Source: Egaibacter danicus (GTDB lineage Bacteria; Pseudomonadota; Gammaproteobacteria; Burkholderiales; Burkholderiaceae_C). From it: a DNA stretch of 64,000 nt. The stretch's first letter is position 1; each line of letters starts with the position of its first letter. Under the pieces are notes generated by a model that was given only the letters and a program-made list of their open reading frames with translations, was not told where the DNA came from and ran no database searches. A program made the position numbers and the translations under genes. The stretch covers positions 349,671 to 413,670 of the forward strand of contig JADJII010000003.1 of NCBI GenBank assembly GCA_016707075.1, in the 5' to 3' direction. Below, one piece after another: positions 7,077-16,060 of the stretch.

Positions 7077-9167
7077 CTATCGGTCCACCGCAAAGGTCAG
7101 GGTGTTGCGTCCATTTTCCTTGGCTTCATACATGGCCACGTCGGCTTGTTTGAGCACTTCACTGGGTGAGCGAATCGTGTCATTGAAAATCGTGGCACCA
7201 ATGCTGGGCGTACTCAGAAACGCGTGTTCGCCCAGTTGATAAGGTTCATTCAGCGCGGCGAGAATTTTCTCCCCCACGATCTGCGCCTGCGCGCGCGCTT
7301 CGGTGGCGTTGACATGCAGATCTTCAATCAGTACCACGAATTCGTCGCCACCGAGCCGGGCCACCGTATCCACACCACGCACGCTGTTCTTCAGGCGTTC
7401 GGCGACCTGTTGCAGCAGCAGGTCGCCCACGTCATGACCGAGTGAGTCATTGAGCTTCTTGAAGTGGTCCAGATCCAGAAAGAGCAAGGCGCCATGCTGT
7501 TTGTTGCGAACGTTGGCCTCTACCGCGCGTTGCAGACGATCCATGAGCAAGCGCCGGTTGGGTAAACCAGTCAGCACGTCCTGAAAGGCCATTTGCCGGA
7601 TGGTGTCTTCCGATTTTTTGCGTTCGGTGATATCCATCAATGTGCCAGCCAGCCGGGTGGGTTTACCCGCTTCGTTTGTCTGGATCACCCGTCCACGACA
7701 ATTGAGCCAGACCCAGTGGCCTTTTTTGTGCTGTGCGCGGTACTCCACGTTGTAGCTCGGCGAAACGCCATCCAGATGCCGCTGGTATTCGGCCAGCACA
7801 TGCACCAGATCGTCGGGGTGAACCAAATCCGGCCAGACCCGTGTCTGCTCGTATTCTTCAACGGTATAGCCCAACATGGCACAGGCACGGGTGTCCATGC
7901 GTTTTGTGCTGTCTTGCTCCAGGTCGTGATGCCACAACCCCAGTTCGGTGCCAATAATGGCTAGCTCCAGCTGCTCGGTGGTGTCACGCAGGCGCTCTTC
8001 GGCGCGTTTGCGCTCAGTGATGTTGCGCCCCATGCCCAGTACGCCGGTCACGTTGCCCGAGGCGTCCCGCATCGCTGTCTTCAGGATTTCAAAGGTGCCG
8101 ACAATGCCACCTGGACTTGAGATGCACTCCTCTTCGAATGAAACGGGACGCAGCACCTCCATGGCAGCACGGTCTGAACGGGTAAAACGCTCGGCCAGTT
8201 CTTCGCTGACCAGTTCGGTGTCTGTCTTGCCGATGATGTCCGATGCCGGCAATCCCATATAGGTTTCGAAAGCCGAATTGCAGGCCAGGTAAATGCCTTT
8301 TGTGCATTTCAGCCAGATCCGGTCTGGGATGGTCTGAATCAGGGTATTGAGCAGTACCTGATTCATCAAGGCAGTTTCAACGGCCTTCTTGCGTGCCGTG
8401 ATGTTGCGCCCAACGCCGCGATAACCCGCAAATTCCCCCTCACTGTCGAAAATGGGTTGCCCGCTGACCGAGAACCAGTAATTGCCAATGATGGGGTGGT
8501 GGCGCTGGATCTCAAAATCCTGAAAGGGCTGGTAGGCATACAGCAGGGCACGATGCACCTCCCAGTCGGCCTCAGTCAGGTTGAGCGAACCCATTTCCCA
8601 ACGGGTTCTCCCCGCCGCAAACTCACTGGGCAGCCCCGATTTTTCAACACTGCCTTCATAACGGGAAAATCGGAAATCCGCGTCCTGCTCCCAATACCAG
8701 TCGGCCGAAAGCTCGGTCAGGCTGCGAAAACGCTGTTCGCTCTCCCGCAGGCGTTCCTGGATCTGGCGACGCTGGGTAATGTCCTCAACGGTACCTTCGT
8801 AAAACAGAATCTCGCCCTTGCCGTCATAGACGGCGTGGGCATGTTCACGCACCCAGATCCGCTCGCGAGTCTTGTGGCGATAGACCTCGGAAACAAAATC
8901 GATGACCCGTCCCTTGGACGACATCAACGCCATGAATTCGTAGCGCCGATGGGGCAGCACGTACCACTCCTTGGCAATATCGCGAACCCCGTCCAGCATG
9001 GCGGGCTCGGACCCATAGCCATTCATGCGCACCAGCGCAGCGTTCGCCCGCAGTTGCCTTCCGTCAGGCGTCGTCCGGTAGGCCCCGATTGGCAACAAGT
9101 CAAACAGCGACGAGAAGTCGTCTTCGGATTCGGATTCCGAATTCAAGGCGAATTGCGACTTCATCAT
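7077..9167 (-). CDS. PAS-repeat sensor diguanylate cyclase (GGDEF)
   Basis: 696 residues with no transmembrane segment. Four PAS/PAC units follow each other (about 20-145, 148-270, 275-395, 400-520), each closed by a PAC-type tail such as YEGTVEDITQRRQ, YRGVGRNITARKKA, LGMGRNITERKRAEE and LAGTLMDITERKKSED. The C-terminal GGDEF domain has the intact active site GGDEF at 606-610. RGVD at 597-600 has the spacing of the product-inhibition I-site, so it should make cyclic di-GMP from GTP. No EAL domain is present. The ligand or cofactor of the PAS units cannot be told. Confidence 0.92.
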   Translation of the reverse strand: MMKSQFALNSESESEDDFSSLFDLLPIGAYRTTPDGRQLRANAALVRMNGYGSEPAMLDGVRDIAKEWYVLPHRRYEFMALMSSKGRVIDFVSEVYRHKTRERIWVREHAHAVYDGKGEILFYEGTVEDITQRRQIQERLRESEQRFRSLTELSADWYWEQDADFRFSRYEGSVEKSGLPSEFAAGRTRWEMGSLNLTEADWEVHRALLYAYQPFQDFEIQRHHPIIGNYWFSVSGQPIFDSEGEFAGYRGVGRNITARKKAVETALMNQVLLNTLIQTIPDRIWLKCTKGIYLACNSAFETYMGLPASDIIGKTDTELVSEELAERFTRSDRAAMEVLRPVSFEEECISSPGGIVGTFEILKTAMRDASGNVTGVLGMGRNITERKRAEERLRDTTEQLELAIIGTELGLWHHDLEQDSTKRMDTRACAMLGYTVEEYEQTRVWPDLVHPDDLVHVLAEYQRHLDGVSPSYNVEYRAQHKKGHWVWLNCRGRVIQTNEAGKPTRLAGTLMDITERKKSEDTIRQMAFQDVLTGLPNRRLLMDRLQRAVEANVRNKQHGALLFLDLDHFKKLNDSLGHDVGDLLLQQVAERLKNSVRGVDTVARLGGDEFVVLIEDLHVNATEARAQAQIVGEKILAALNEPYQLGEHAFLSTPSIGATIFNDTIRSPSEVLKQADVAMYEAKENGRNTLTFAVDR

Positions 9168-9265
9168 GTCGGAGTTGTGAGGGCGTTTTGGGTGGGCGGA
9201 GACTGAATCTCTACAGTCTAACTGAGGGCGGTTTGCCCAGAAAAGGACTTATTCCCGGATTCAGT

Positions 9266-10042
9266 CTATTTCAGGCTACCCGACAGAAATTGGGCCAAAC
9301 GCTCGCTTTTGGGCTGGCTCAGCACCTGCGCCGGGATGCCCTGTTCTTCGATTTTTCCCTGGTGTAGAAAAATCAGGTGGTTGGCCACTTCCCGGGCAAA
9401 ACCCATTTCATGGGTCACCACGACCATGGTTCGGCCCTCCGACGCCAGTTTTTGCATCACGCGCAAAACTTCTGACACCAGTTCAGGATCCAGCGCACTG
9501 GTCGGTTCGTCAAACAGCATGACCTCCGGCTCCATGGCCAGCGACCGGGCAATGGCGACGCGTTGCTGCTGGCCGCCACTCATATGGGCCGGGTAACGGT
9601 CTTCCATATTGGGTAAATCAACCAGAGCCAGGTATTTGCGAGCCCGTGCGACGGCTTCGTCACGGCTGATACCCAGTACGTGAACGGGCGATTCGATGAT
9701 GTTTTGCAGCACCGTCATATGGGCCCAGAGGTTGAAGTGCTGGAACACCATGGCCAGCTTGGTGCGCATGCGCTGCAGCTGTTTCACATCGACCGCGTTG
9801 AGCTCAGCATTTTTGCCGGGGGCCAGCTTCAACTCTTCTCCAGCCACAATAATCCGGCCCTGATTGGGTTTTTCAAGCAGGTTGATGCAGCGCAGGAATG
9901 TACTTTTGCCCGAACCCGAGCTGCCAATGATGCTGATCACGTCGCCAGCCCGAGCCTCCAGTGAAACACCCTTGAGAACTTCGTTCTGGCCGAACCTCTT
10001 GTGAATGTCGATAGCCTGGAGCTTCAGTGGTGCGGTGGTCAT
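9266..10042 (-). CDS. hisP: Basic/polar amino acid ABC transporter, ATP-binding protein (HisP/AotP-like)
   Basis: 258 residues. Walker A is IIGSSGSGKSTFLRC, the Q-loop lies in VFQHFNLWAHMTV, the signature is MSGGQQQRVAIARSL, Walker B is VMLFDEPTSALDPE, and the switch His is in VVTHEMGFAREV. These match the PAAT family (HisP, GlnQ, AotP). It is the last gene of a five-gene minus-strand operon and lies 30 bp after the deacylase-like gene. It powers uptake with the two permeases upstream. Confidence 0.92.
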   Translation of the reverse strand: MTTAPLKLQAIDIHKRFGQNEVLKGVSLEARAGDVISIIGSSGSGKSTFLRCINLLEKPNQGRIIVAGEELKLAPGKNAELNAVDVKQLQRMRTKLAMVFQHFNLWAHMTVLQNIIESPVHVLGISRDEAVARARKYLALVDLPNMEDRYPAHMSGGQQQRVAIARSLAMEPEVMLFDEPTSALDPELVSEVLRVMQKLASEGRTMVVVTHEMGFAREVANHLIFLHQGKIEEQGIPAQVLSQPKSERLAQFLSGSLK

Positions 10043-10072
10043 GATGGGCAGCTTTTCGGGATAATAGGTTTT

Positions 10073-11200
10073 CTAGGCGCTCAACAGGTAGCCGGTCCGG
10101 AAGGGTTTGCTGCCGGCGATATTGGCGAGGTCGTCGTTGGCGATGACGTAGCGGTCACGCAACCGGGCATACATCACGCCTGCGACTTCTGCACGTGCGC
10201 TGTAGGTGGTGTTGGCAATGGGGTCAATGACTTCAGCCACCAGGTCACCCACATTCAGGCGATCGCCCGGCTTTGCTGCGAACACCACCATCCCCGGGAC
10301 CGGTGACTTGACGGTTTGCGAACCTGCCAGTGGGGTGGCCTCACACTTTGGCGACGGAAGGGCGGGCGCCATTCCCGCTACCAGACCTGCGTGCTGAAGG
10401 TAGCCAAAAATGGCCTGCGCATCAGCACGTCCCCATTCATGGCTGACATCGGCTTCGCCACGCAGTTCGACCGTGGTGGTGGCGCAGGCCTGTGGAATAG
10501 GCCGCTCCGGCCGCAATTCGGCCACTCTTTCGGCGAGCTGCCACCAAAGACCTGACAGACATTCATCAAATGACAGGCCACCTGAATTCTTGGCCAGCAG
10601 AACGGCTTCAGCACCCAGCAGGCGGGCAAGTGGCTCCAGCTGGGGCCAGCAGGGGTTTTCGGTATAGAGGTGCAGGGCGGCTTCGCAATCGCAATGCAGG
10701 TCCAGCACGATGTCGGCGTCGAACGACAGGCTGACAAGACGTTTGCGCAGGCTTTGCAGTTCGGTAGCGGGTACCCATTGCTCGACAAATGAACGCACAG
10801 TTTCACGGATTATTTGCACGTTCTCCAGCGGGTCCTGTCCGAGCTTGTCACGTACCACGGGTAATACGACCGCACATAAATCAGGGTAGTGCCGGTTGAA
10901 GTTCTCCGAAGTGCCCAGCTCAAATCGCCCCATGGGTCTGTGATCCAGCCGCTGCGCCAGACCGATGGGGTTGGCGACCGGCACCAGAATGATTTCACCC
11001 TGAATCTGGCCCTCCCGCTGCGCACGCTCCAGCAGTGCTCGCAGGTGGTGGGCCGCCAGCATGCCGGGCAATTCTTCAGCGTGCAGGCTGGCCTGGATGT
11101 AGGCTTTGGGCCGGGCTCCGGACGTGCCGAAATGCAGGCTGGTCAGGGTTTTATGGCTGCCCAGACTTTGAGACAGAAGGGCGTAGTCAATGCGTTGCAT
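10073..11200 (-). CDS. Succinylglutamate desuccinylase/aspartoacylase-family protein inside the transporter operon (AotO-like)
   Basis: 375 residues. The N-terminal half is a zinc carboxypeptidase-like domain: ASLHAEELPGM supplies the His-x-x-Glu zinc pair and the later DLHCD supplies the third ligand. The C-terminal 80 residues look like a lipoyl/biotinyl-type barrel (SPVPGMVVFAAKPGDRLNVG), found in many AstE-like proteins. The family cleaves N-acyl amino acids. The order J-Q-M-this gene-P matches the aotJQMOP operon of Pseudomonas aeruginosa, where aotO is also AstE-like. The role in uptake or processing of acylated arginine or ornithine is inference. Confidence 0.85.
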   Translation of the reverse strand: MQRIDYALLSQSLGSHKTLTSLHFGTSGARPKAYIQASLHAEELPGMLAAHHLRALLERAQREGQIQGEIILVPVANPIGLAQRLDHRPMGRFELGTSENFNRHYPDLCAVVLPVVRDKLGQDPLENVQIIRETVRSFVEQWVPATELQSLRKRLVSLSFDADIVLDLHCDCEAALHLYTENPCWPQLEPLARLLGAEAVLLAKNSGGLSFDECLSGLWWQLAERVAELRPERPIPQACATTTVELRGEADVSHEWGRADAQAIFGYLQHAGLVAGMAPALPSPKCEATPLAGSQTVKSPVPGMVVFAAKPGDRLNVGDLVAEVIDPIANTTYSARAEVAGVMYARLRDRYVIANDDLANIAGSKPFRTGYLLSA

Positions 11201-11205
11201 GGCAA

Positions 11206-11919
11206 TCAGTTTTTGCGTGGTGCCAGATGAGCCAGGAAATGGCGTTCCGCCAGTTTGAAGACACCGATCAGGCAGAACGTGGCCAGCAGATAGATGGCCG
11301 CCGCAGCCAGGTACGCCTCAAACGGCAAGTAGAAGTCTGAATAGATTCTGCTGGCGGCGGCTGTCACGTCCAGCATGGCGGGCACGGCGCTGGCCAGGCT
11401 GGTGCTTTGCAGCATCATGACAACTTCGTTGCTGTAGGCGGGCAACGTGCGGCGCATGGCGCTGGGAAGTACAACCCGCCGCATGACCTGAAAGCGGCTC
11501 ATGCCAAAGGCCTGGGCCGCCTCAATTTCACCGGCGTTGGTTTCCCGGATGGAGCCCGCCAGCATTTCGGCGGTGTAGCCAGCGGTATTCAGGCTGAAAG
11601 CGAGCAGGGCACAAAAGAACGGGTCCTTGAAATGCGTCCAGGGCCAGACGTCGTCCCAGCGCGCCTGGATCCATTCGAGTTGTCCCAGTCCGTAATAGAT
11701 CAGATAAACCTGCAGTAGCAGGGGGGTGCCACGAATCACAAAGGTATAGGCGCCAACCAGACGCTGCAACAAAACGCTGCGCCCGGTGAGCATCAACGCG
11801 AACACCAGTGCGAAGATGCCGCCCAAAGCCAGTGAAGAGAACAGGAGCACCAGTGTGGTGACGATCCCTTCTCCATACATCGACAGGCTTTCGGGACGGA
11901 AAATGACTTCCCAGTTCAT
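11206..11919 (-). CDS. hisM: Basic amino acid ABC transporter permease (HisM/AotM-like)
   Basis: 237 residues with about five membrane helices. The inner-membrane coupling motif is present as GEIEAAQAFGMSRFQVMRRVVLPSAMRR (EAA loop), and RGTPLLLQVYL is the conserved early motif of PAAT permeases. It follows hisQ with no gap (stop and start adjacent) and precedes the deacylase gene by 5 bp, so translation is probably coupled. It forms the channel with HisQ in the inner membrane. Confidence 0.92.
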   Translation of the reverse strand: MNWEVIFRPESLSMYGEGIVTTLVLLFSSLALGGIFALVFALMLTGRSVLLQRLVGAYTFVIRGTPLLLQVYLIYYGLGQLEWIQARWDDVWPWTHFKDPFFCALLAFSLNTAGYTAEMLAGSIRETNAGEIEAAQAFGMSRFQVMRRVVLPSAMRRTLPAYSNEVVMMLQSTSLASAVPAMLDVTAAASRIYSDFYLPFEAYLAAAAIYLLATFCLIGVFKLAERHFLAHLAPRKN

Positions 11920-12606
11920 CTAGAGCTCACTCCGCTTGGTACCCAGGCTGTAGCGTACGTTGAGTTTGCGCAGCACCACCAGTGAAACCCATGTGTAAAT
12001 CAGGAACAGCCCGGCGGTAAACAGGAAAAAAGCAAACGGGGATCGGGTGGCCGCGCTCGCCTGTTTGGACAGGTAGGTCATCTCCTGCAGCCCAATCAGG
12101 CTGACCAGTGCGGTGGCCTTGATCAGCACCAGCCAGTTGTTGGTAAACCCGGGTAACGCATACCGTACCATCTGGGGAGCGGTAATGCGCAAAAAAACCT
12201 GTCGGGGATTCATGCCAAAGGCTGCCCCCGCCTCAAACTGACCTCGGGGAATGGCCAGAATGGCCCCGCGGAACGTCTCGGTCATGTAGGCGCCGTAAAT
12301 GAAACCCAGCGTCAGCACGCCTGCGGTAAACGGGTTGATGTCGGGCGTGACATCGCTGCCTAGCGCCTCTAGCAAATTGTTCAGGCCGATGCTGCCGCCA
12401 TAAAAGACCAGCAGCATCAACACCAGATCAGGAATGCCGCGGATGATGGTGGTGTAAACGGTAGCCAGACCGACCAATGGCGGTTTGCCAGAGAGTTTGG
12501 CCGCGGCACCGATCAGCCCCAGGATTGTGGCGACCACCAGAGCCGCCAGCGACACGGCAACTGTAAGCAGGGCGCCGTAGAGGATGGACGAGTAGTAAGC
12601 GCTCAA
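11920..12606 (-). CDS. hisQ: Basic amino acid ABC transporter permease (HisQ/AotQ-like)
   Basis: 228 residues with about five membrane helices. IRGIPDLVLMLLVFYG is the early conserved motif and GQFEAGAAFGMNPRQVFLRITAPQ is the EAA coupling loop contacting the ATPase. It is the first permease of the operon, 117 bp downstream of the binding-protein gene. The gap contains a stem-loop that may lower expression of the permeases relative to the binding protein, a common arrangement in such operons. Confidence 0.92.
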   Translation of the reverse strand: MSAYYSSILYGALLTVAVSLAALVVATILGLIGAAAKLSGKPPLVGLATVYTTIIRGIPDLVLMLLVFYGGSIGLNNLLEALGSDVTPDINPFTAGVLTLGFIYGAYMTETFRGAILAIPRGQFEAGAAFGMNPRQVFLRITAPQMVRYALPGFTNNWLVLIKATALVSLIGLQEMTYLSKQASAATRSPFAFFLFTAGLFLIYTWVSLVVLRKLNVRYSLGTKRSEL

Positions 12607-12673
12607 AAGATATCCAGGTGGAAAGCCGGAAAGAGAGCCAACGGGAAGAGAGCTAAAAAAACAACCGATGGGC

Positions 12674-12698
12674 AGGGTGTCGCAGTGATGGACACCCT
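12674..12698 (-). promoter_or_regulatory. Intercistronic stem-loop between binding protein and permease genes
   Basis: AGGGTGTC (12674-12681) and GACACCCT (12691-12698) form a perfect 8-bp stem with a 9-nt loop. It lies between the binding-protein stop and the first permease. A 7-A run at about 12657-12663 follows downstream on the transcript as a U run, so partial termination or mRNA-end protection is possible. Confidence 0.5.
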
Positions 12699-12723
12699 AG
12701 CCACATCGGCAGATTGGTGATGT

Positions 12724-13491
12724 TTACTTGCCGTAGACGTCGAACTTGAAGTACTTGTCGTTGATCTTCTTGTAAGTGCCGTTGGCGCGAATGGCCTTGA
12801 TGGCACCGTTCAATTCGCCCTTCAGAGCCGCGTCGCCTTTACGAATGGCAAAACCAGCGCCTGTTCCGAAGTATTTTGGAATGTACAGTTCGGGCCCGAC
12901 CAGGCCGTAGTCCTTGCCTTCGGGCTTGCTCAAGAAGCCGCCTTGCACTTCCAGCACGTCAGCCACGGTACCGTCAAGACGGCCAGCCTTGATGTCCAGA
13001 TAGACCTGGTCCTGGGCTTCATAGGGCGTCACCACCACACCGGCTTTTTTCAACTCGGCATTGGCGTATTTTTCCTGGGTGCTACCCTTGAGGACACCAA
13101 TCTTCTTGCCTTTGAGCGAGGCCAGGTCGGTGAACTTGATGTCGTTCTTGACGACGATCTTGCTGGGCGTGTTGTAGTACTTGTCGGTGAAGTCAACCAC
13201 TTTCAGGCGATCTTCCGTGATGGACATGGAACTGATGATCACGTCATATTTTTTGGCCTGCAAACCGGGGATCATGCTGTCCCACACCTGTTCAACAAAT
13301 ACGCACTTGCGTTTGACTTGCTCGCATACGGCGTTGGCAATGTCCACGTCAAAGCCGGTGGGTTTGCCATCGGGAGTCTTGAATGTGAATGGCTCATAAG
13401 TGGGGTCAATGGCCACTTTCAGTTCTTTGGCCTGTGCCATGGCGGCAACGGACAAGGATGTCATGGCAATTGCCAAAATCACTTTTTTCAT
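12724..13491 (-). CDS. Basic amino acid ABC transporter, periplasmic binding protein (ArgT/HisJ/AotJ-like)
   Basis: 255 residues from the ATG at 13491, preceded by AAGGA. A signal peptide is present (MKKVILAIAMTSLSVAAMAQA). The mature protein starts KELKVAIDPTYEPFTFKTPDG and contains GFDVDIANAVCEQVKRKC, DSMIPGLQAKKYDVIISSMSITEDR and a final KKINDKYFKFDVYGK, as in lysine/arginine/ornithine binding proteins. A Cys pair around VCEQVKRKC suggests the usual disulfide. It heads the operon and should be its most abundant product. The exact ligand is not determined by sequence. Confidence 0.92.
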   Translation of the reverse strand: MKKVILAIAMTSLSVAAMAQAKELKVAIDPTYEPFTFKTPDGKPTGFDVDIANAVCEQVKRKCVFVEQVWDSMIPGLQAKKYDVIISSMSITEDRLKVVDFTDKYYNTPSKIVVKNDIKFTDLASLKGKKIGVLKGSTQEKYANAELKKAGVVVTPYEAQDQVYLDIKAGRLDGTVADVLEVQGGFLSKPEGKDYGLVGPELYIPKYFGTGAGFAIRKGDAALKGELNGAIKAIRANGTYKKINDKYFKFDVYGK

Positions 13492-13593
13492 CTGTTTTCC
13501 TTGAAGCAAAAAAATCATTCTAGCCATTTAATTTCTCCCAAAACCTAGCGTTTCTACTGTCGTCGTCCGTGTCCCGGCGTGCAGGGCGGCCGA

Positions 13594-13634
13594 TTGCGCA
13601 GGCTGGAAAATATCTTTATAGTTGCATGCGCAAC
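13594..13634 (+). promoter_or_regulatory. Promoter with overlapping MarR-type operator ahead of the FAD monooxygenase operon
   Basis: A -35-like TTGCGC (13594-13599) is spaced 17 bp from TATAGT (13617-13622), a near-consensus -10. The sequence GTTGC-ATGC-GCAAC (13621-13634), a 5-bp inverted repeat with 4-bp spacer, overlaps the -10. This TTGCATGCGCAA-like site resembles operators of MarR regulators of aromatic-acid genes, and a marR gene closes this operon. Repression by occlusion of RNA polymerase is the likely mechanism (inference). Confidence 0.6.
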
Positions 13635-13690
13635 CAATTGAGGTCACATTTTGTCGGCCCTGTTACACCTCCCTCATCAGAAAGGTCCAC

Positions 13691-15289
13691 ATGGTCATGT
13701 CAGTCAATGCACAACACGTGCCACAAAGCTGTTCAGTCCTGATTGCGGGTGGCGGACCTGTTGGGTTGACACTTGCAGCGTTGCTGGCGCATCAGGGAGT
13801 TCAATGTCTGGTGGTGGAGGCGGATGAAGGTTATTGCACCGGTAGCCGCGCCATCTGCATGTCCAGGCGCTCTCAGGAGATTTTGGGCTGGGTCGGAGCA
13901 GACCGTCCGTTGGTAGAAAAAGGCCTGTCGTGGGTGGGGGGTCGCAGTTTCTATCGAGACACCGAGGTGCTGCATTTCGAAATGCCGAGCGAGCCAACGC
14001 AGCGCTTCGCACCCATGGTCAACATTCAGCAATACTACGTCGAGGAGTACGCACACCAGGCAGCTCGGGCCGCAGGCACGGATATTGACATCCTCTGGAG
14101 CAGTCGCGTTAAAACGGTTCGCACCAGGCCAGACGGCACCGAAGTGGTTCTGGAAACGCCTGATGGCACCCACACGGTGCGCGCAGCGTGGCTGGTGGCG
14201 TGTGACGGCGGGCGCAGTACCGTACGGGAACAACTGGGTCTTCAACTCCAGGGAACGCAATACGATGGCAGGTACGTCATCGTCGATATCCGCCAGAAAA
14301 CCCGGCGTGCGGTGGAGCGCCTGGCCTGGTTTGATCCGCCCAGCAACCCCGGTTCCACGATCCTCATGCACCGCCAGCCCGACGAGGTGTGGCGCATTGA
14401 TTACCAGATTCGGGATGACGAAGATCCGGTGGAAGCCGTCAAGCCGGAGAACGTATTGCCGCGCGTGCAAAGCCACCTGGCCATGATTGGTGAGAACGAA
14501 CCGTGGGAGCCGCTGTGGATTTCGATCTACAACGCCAAATGCCTGTCGCTGGCGCGCTACCGCGACGGCCGCGTGCTCTTTGCGGGGGACGCTGCGCATC
14601 TGGTGCCGATTTTTGGCGTGCGTGGATTGAACTCCGGGCTGGATGACGCTGGCAATCTGGCGTGGAAGCTGGCGCGCGTGATCAAGGGCCAATCACCCGA
14701 CAGTCTGCTGGATTCGTATTCAATCGAACGTGTGCATGCTGCGCACGAAAACATTGCCTATGGCGCCAAGAGTACCGAGTTCATGGCACCACCGAATTTT
14801 GCTTTTCGCCTGATGCGCGAGGCTACGCTGAAACTGGCGCTCAGCGACGACAACGTGCGCTCGCTGATCAATCCGCGCCAGTCCACGCCCATCACGTATG
14901 TAAATTCGCCGTTGAACGGACCGCAAATGGGCGAATGGACTCAGGAGCAGGCAGCGCCGGGCGCACCAGCCCCGGAAGCCCTGCTGCGGGGACCGCAAGG
15001 GAATTGGCATCTGACCAGCCACTGGGGTAGGGGATTTGTTGCGCTGGTATTCAACGGGGGTGACCAACCCTCCATAGGGCAGACACTGATCAGTCAGCAA
15101 ATTGAAGTGATTCACATCAACCCCGAGATCGACTTGTATGGCCAGGCCTGGCAGCGTTACGGCTTGCCCGATGTGACGAGTCAGGGGCTGGTGCTGATCC
15201 GGCCCGACGGTTACGTGATGGGGCGCTGGCGCGACCTTGACCCTGGACCGTTGCTCAAAACCCTTCAGACAACAGGAGTGACACCATGA
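13691..15289 (+). CDS. FAD-dependent aromatic monooxygenase (MhpA/phenol-hydroxylase class)
   Basis: 532 residues from the ATG at 13691 (AAAGG 7 bp upstream); a second Met two codons later is an alternative. VLIAGGGPVGLTLAALLA is the N-terminal Rossmann FAD motif, ACDGGRSTVR is the DG motif, and LFAGDAAHLVPIFGVRGLNSGLDDAGNLAWKL is the GD motif with flavin contacts. A thioredoxin-like C-terminal domain follows. Such enzymes hydroxylate aromatic rings with NAD(P)H. The stop overlaps the next start (ATGA), and the promoter has a MarR-type operator. The substrate is probably a hydroxylated aromatic acid, not resolved further. Confidence 0.88.
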   Translation: MVMSVNAQHVPQSCSVLIAGGGPVGLTLAALLAHQGVQCLVVEADEGYCTGSRAICMSRRSQEILGWVGADRPLVEKGLSWVGGRSFYRDTEVLHFEMPSEPTQRFAPMVNIQQYYVEEYAHQAARAAGTDIDILWSSRVKTVRTRPDGTEVVLETPDGTHTVRAAWLVACDGGRSTVREQLGLQLQGTQYDGRYVIVDIRQKTRRAVERLAWFDPPSNPGSTILMHRQPDEVWRIDYQIRDDEDPVEAVKPENVLPRVQSHLAMIGENEPWEPLWISIYNAKCLSLARYRDGRVLFAGDAAHLVPIFGVRGLNSGLDDAGNLAWKLARVIKGQSPDSLLDSYSIERVHAAHENIAYGAKSTEFMAPPNFAFRLMREATLKLALSDDNVRSLINPRQSTPITYVNSPLNGPQMGEWTQEQAAPGAPAPEALLRGPQGNWHLTSHWGRGFVALVFNGGDQPSIGQTLISQQIEVIHINPEIDLYGQAWQRYGLPDVTSQGLVLIRPDGYVMGRWRDLDPGPLLKTLQTTGVTP

Positions 15290-15474
15290 CCGATGCTGAT
15301 CTCGACCGGGCCTATTCAGCCCTGTGCACGGCGCTGGCCGAAGTCGGCGAAGCTCAGGCACCACTGTTCCTCGGCATGGTATGCCTGTCGTTGCTGAGCC
15401 GGTTCGAGCAGGCTGACGACGTGTTGCCGCTGATCGCCAATTCGCTGCAACAGTGCGGGCCTGCCCAACAATGA
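15286..15474 (+). CDS. DUF2783 small protein
   Basis: 62 residues, acidic and helical, with LDRAYSALCTALAEVGEAQAPLFLGMVCLSLLSRF matching my memory of DUF2783. It overlaps the monooxygenase stop and the marR start by 4 bp each, so all three are translationally coupled. DUF2783 genes often sit next to FAD aromatic hydroxylases. A role as a small partner or stabiliser is speculation. Confidence 0.75.
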   Translation: MTDADLDRAYSALCTALAEVGEAQAPLFLGMVCLSLLSRFEQADDVLPLIANSLQQCGPAQQ

Positions 15475-15923
15475 AGACCCGGAGCCTGCCTGCGCTGGAC
15501 CAGTTTCTGACCTACCGGCTACACCTCGTCAACAAGCTGACGGATCGTCATAGCAGCGACGCTTACGCTCAAGAATTCGGTTTGGCAGTGGGCGAAGCGC
15601 GTTGCCTGGCTGCGTTGGGCGGGCCAGAAGCCGCCCCCGCGTTGTCGGTCAACGAACTGGCTGCCCGGGCCAATCTGAACAAGGCGCAGGCCAGCCGCGC
15701 CGCGCAGGCGCTGGTGGGGAGGGGGCTGGTGAGCAAGACCACCAGCGCAACCGACCGGCGAGGCGTCACCCTGTCACTCACGGCCTCTGGCCAGACGCTC
15801 TGGCGGTCGGTCATGGGCCTGATCGCCCGGCGAAATCACGACATCTTCAGTTGCCTGTCCGTCCCCGAACAGCAGCAACTGGGTGACATGCTGGACCGGC
15901 TGATTGCACACTCGCGGCCTTGA
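15471..15923 (+). CDS. MarR-family transcriptional regulator
   Basis: 150 residues from the ATG overlapping the DUF2783 stop. The winged helix is clear: LSVNELAARANLNKAQASRAAQALVGRGLV is the helix-turn-helix and TDRRGVTLSLTASGQTLW is the wing with the conserved Asp-Arg-Arg. It is the third gene of the monooxygenase operon, so it is probably an autoregulated, ligand-released repressor acting on the operator at 13621-13634. Confidence 0.88.
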   Translation: MKTRSLPALDQFLTYRLHLVNKLTDRHSSDAYAQEFGLAVGEARCLAALGGPEAAPALSVNELAARANLNKAQASRAAQALVGRGLVSKTTSATDRRGVTLSLTASGQTLWRSVMGLIARRNHDIFSCLSVPEQQQLGDMLDRLIAHSRP

Positions 15924-16060
15924 ACTGCTCAGGACCGGGAGCTGGCAGTAGCCCTTACGGGTGCGGAAAATTGGTCAAAGTCGTAAAATGAGAGACCTTC
16001 TCCACAAGTGCCACTCAGGCTGACATATTGCCGAATCCGCGCTGAACCTGTCCCTTTTCC

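Noticed and set aside
13560..13600. Riboswitch-like leader before the FAD monooxygenase
   Set aside because: No conserved aptamer-like pairing is visible, and a promoter with operator accounts for the region.
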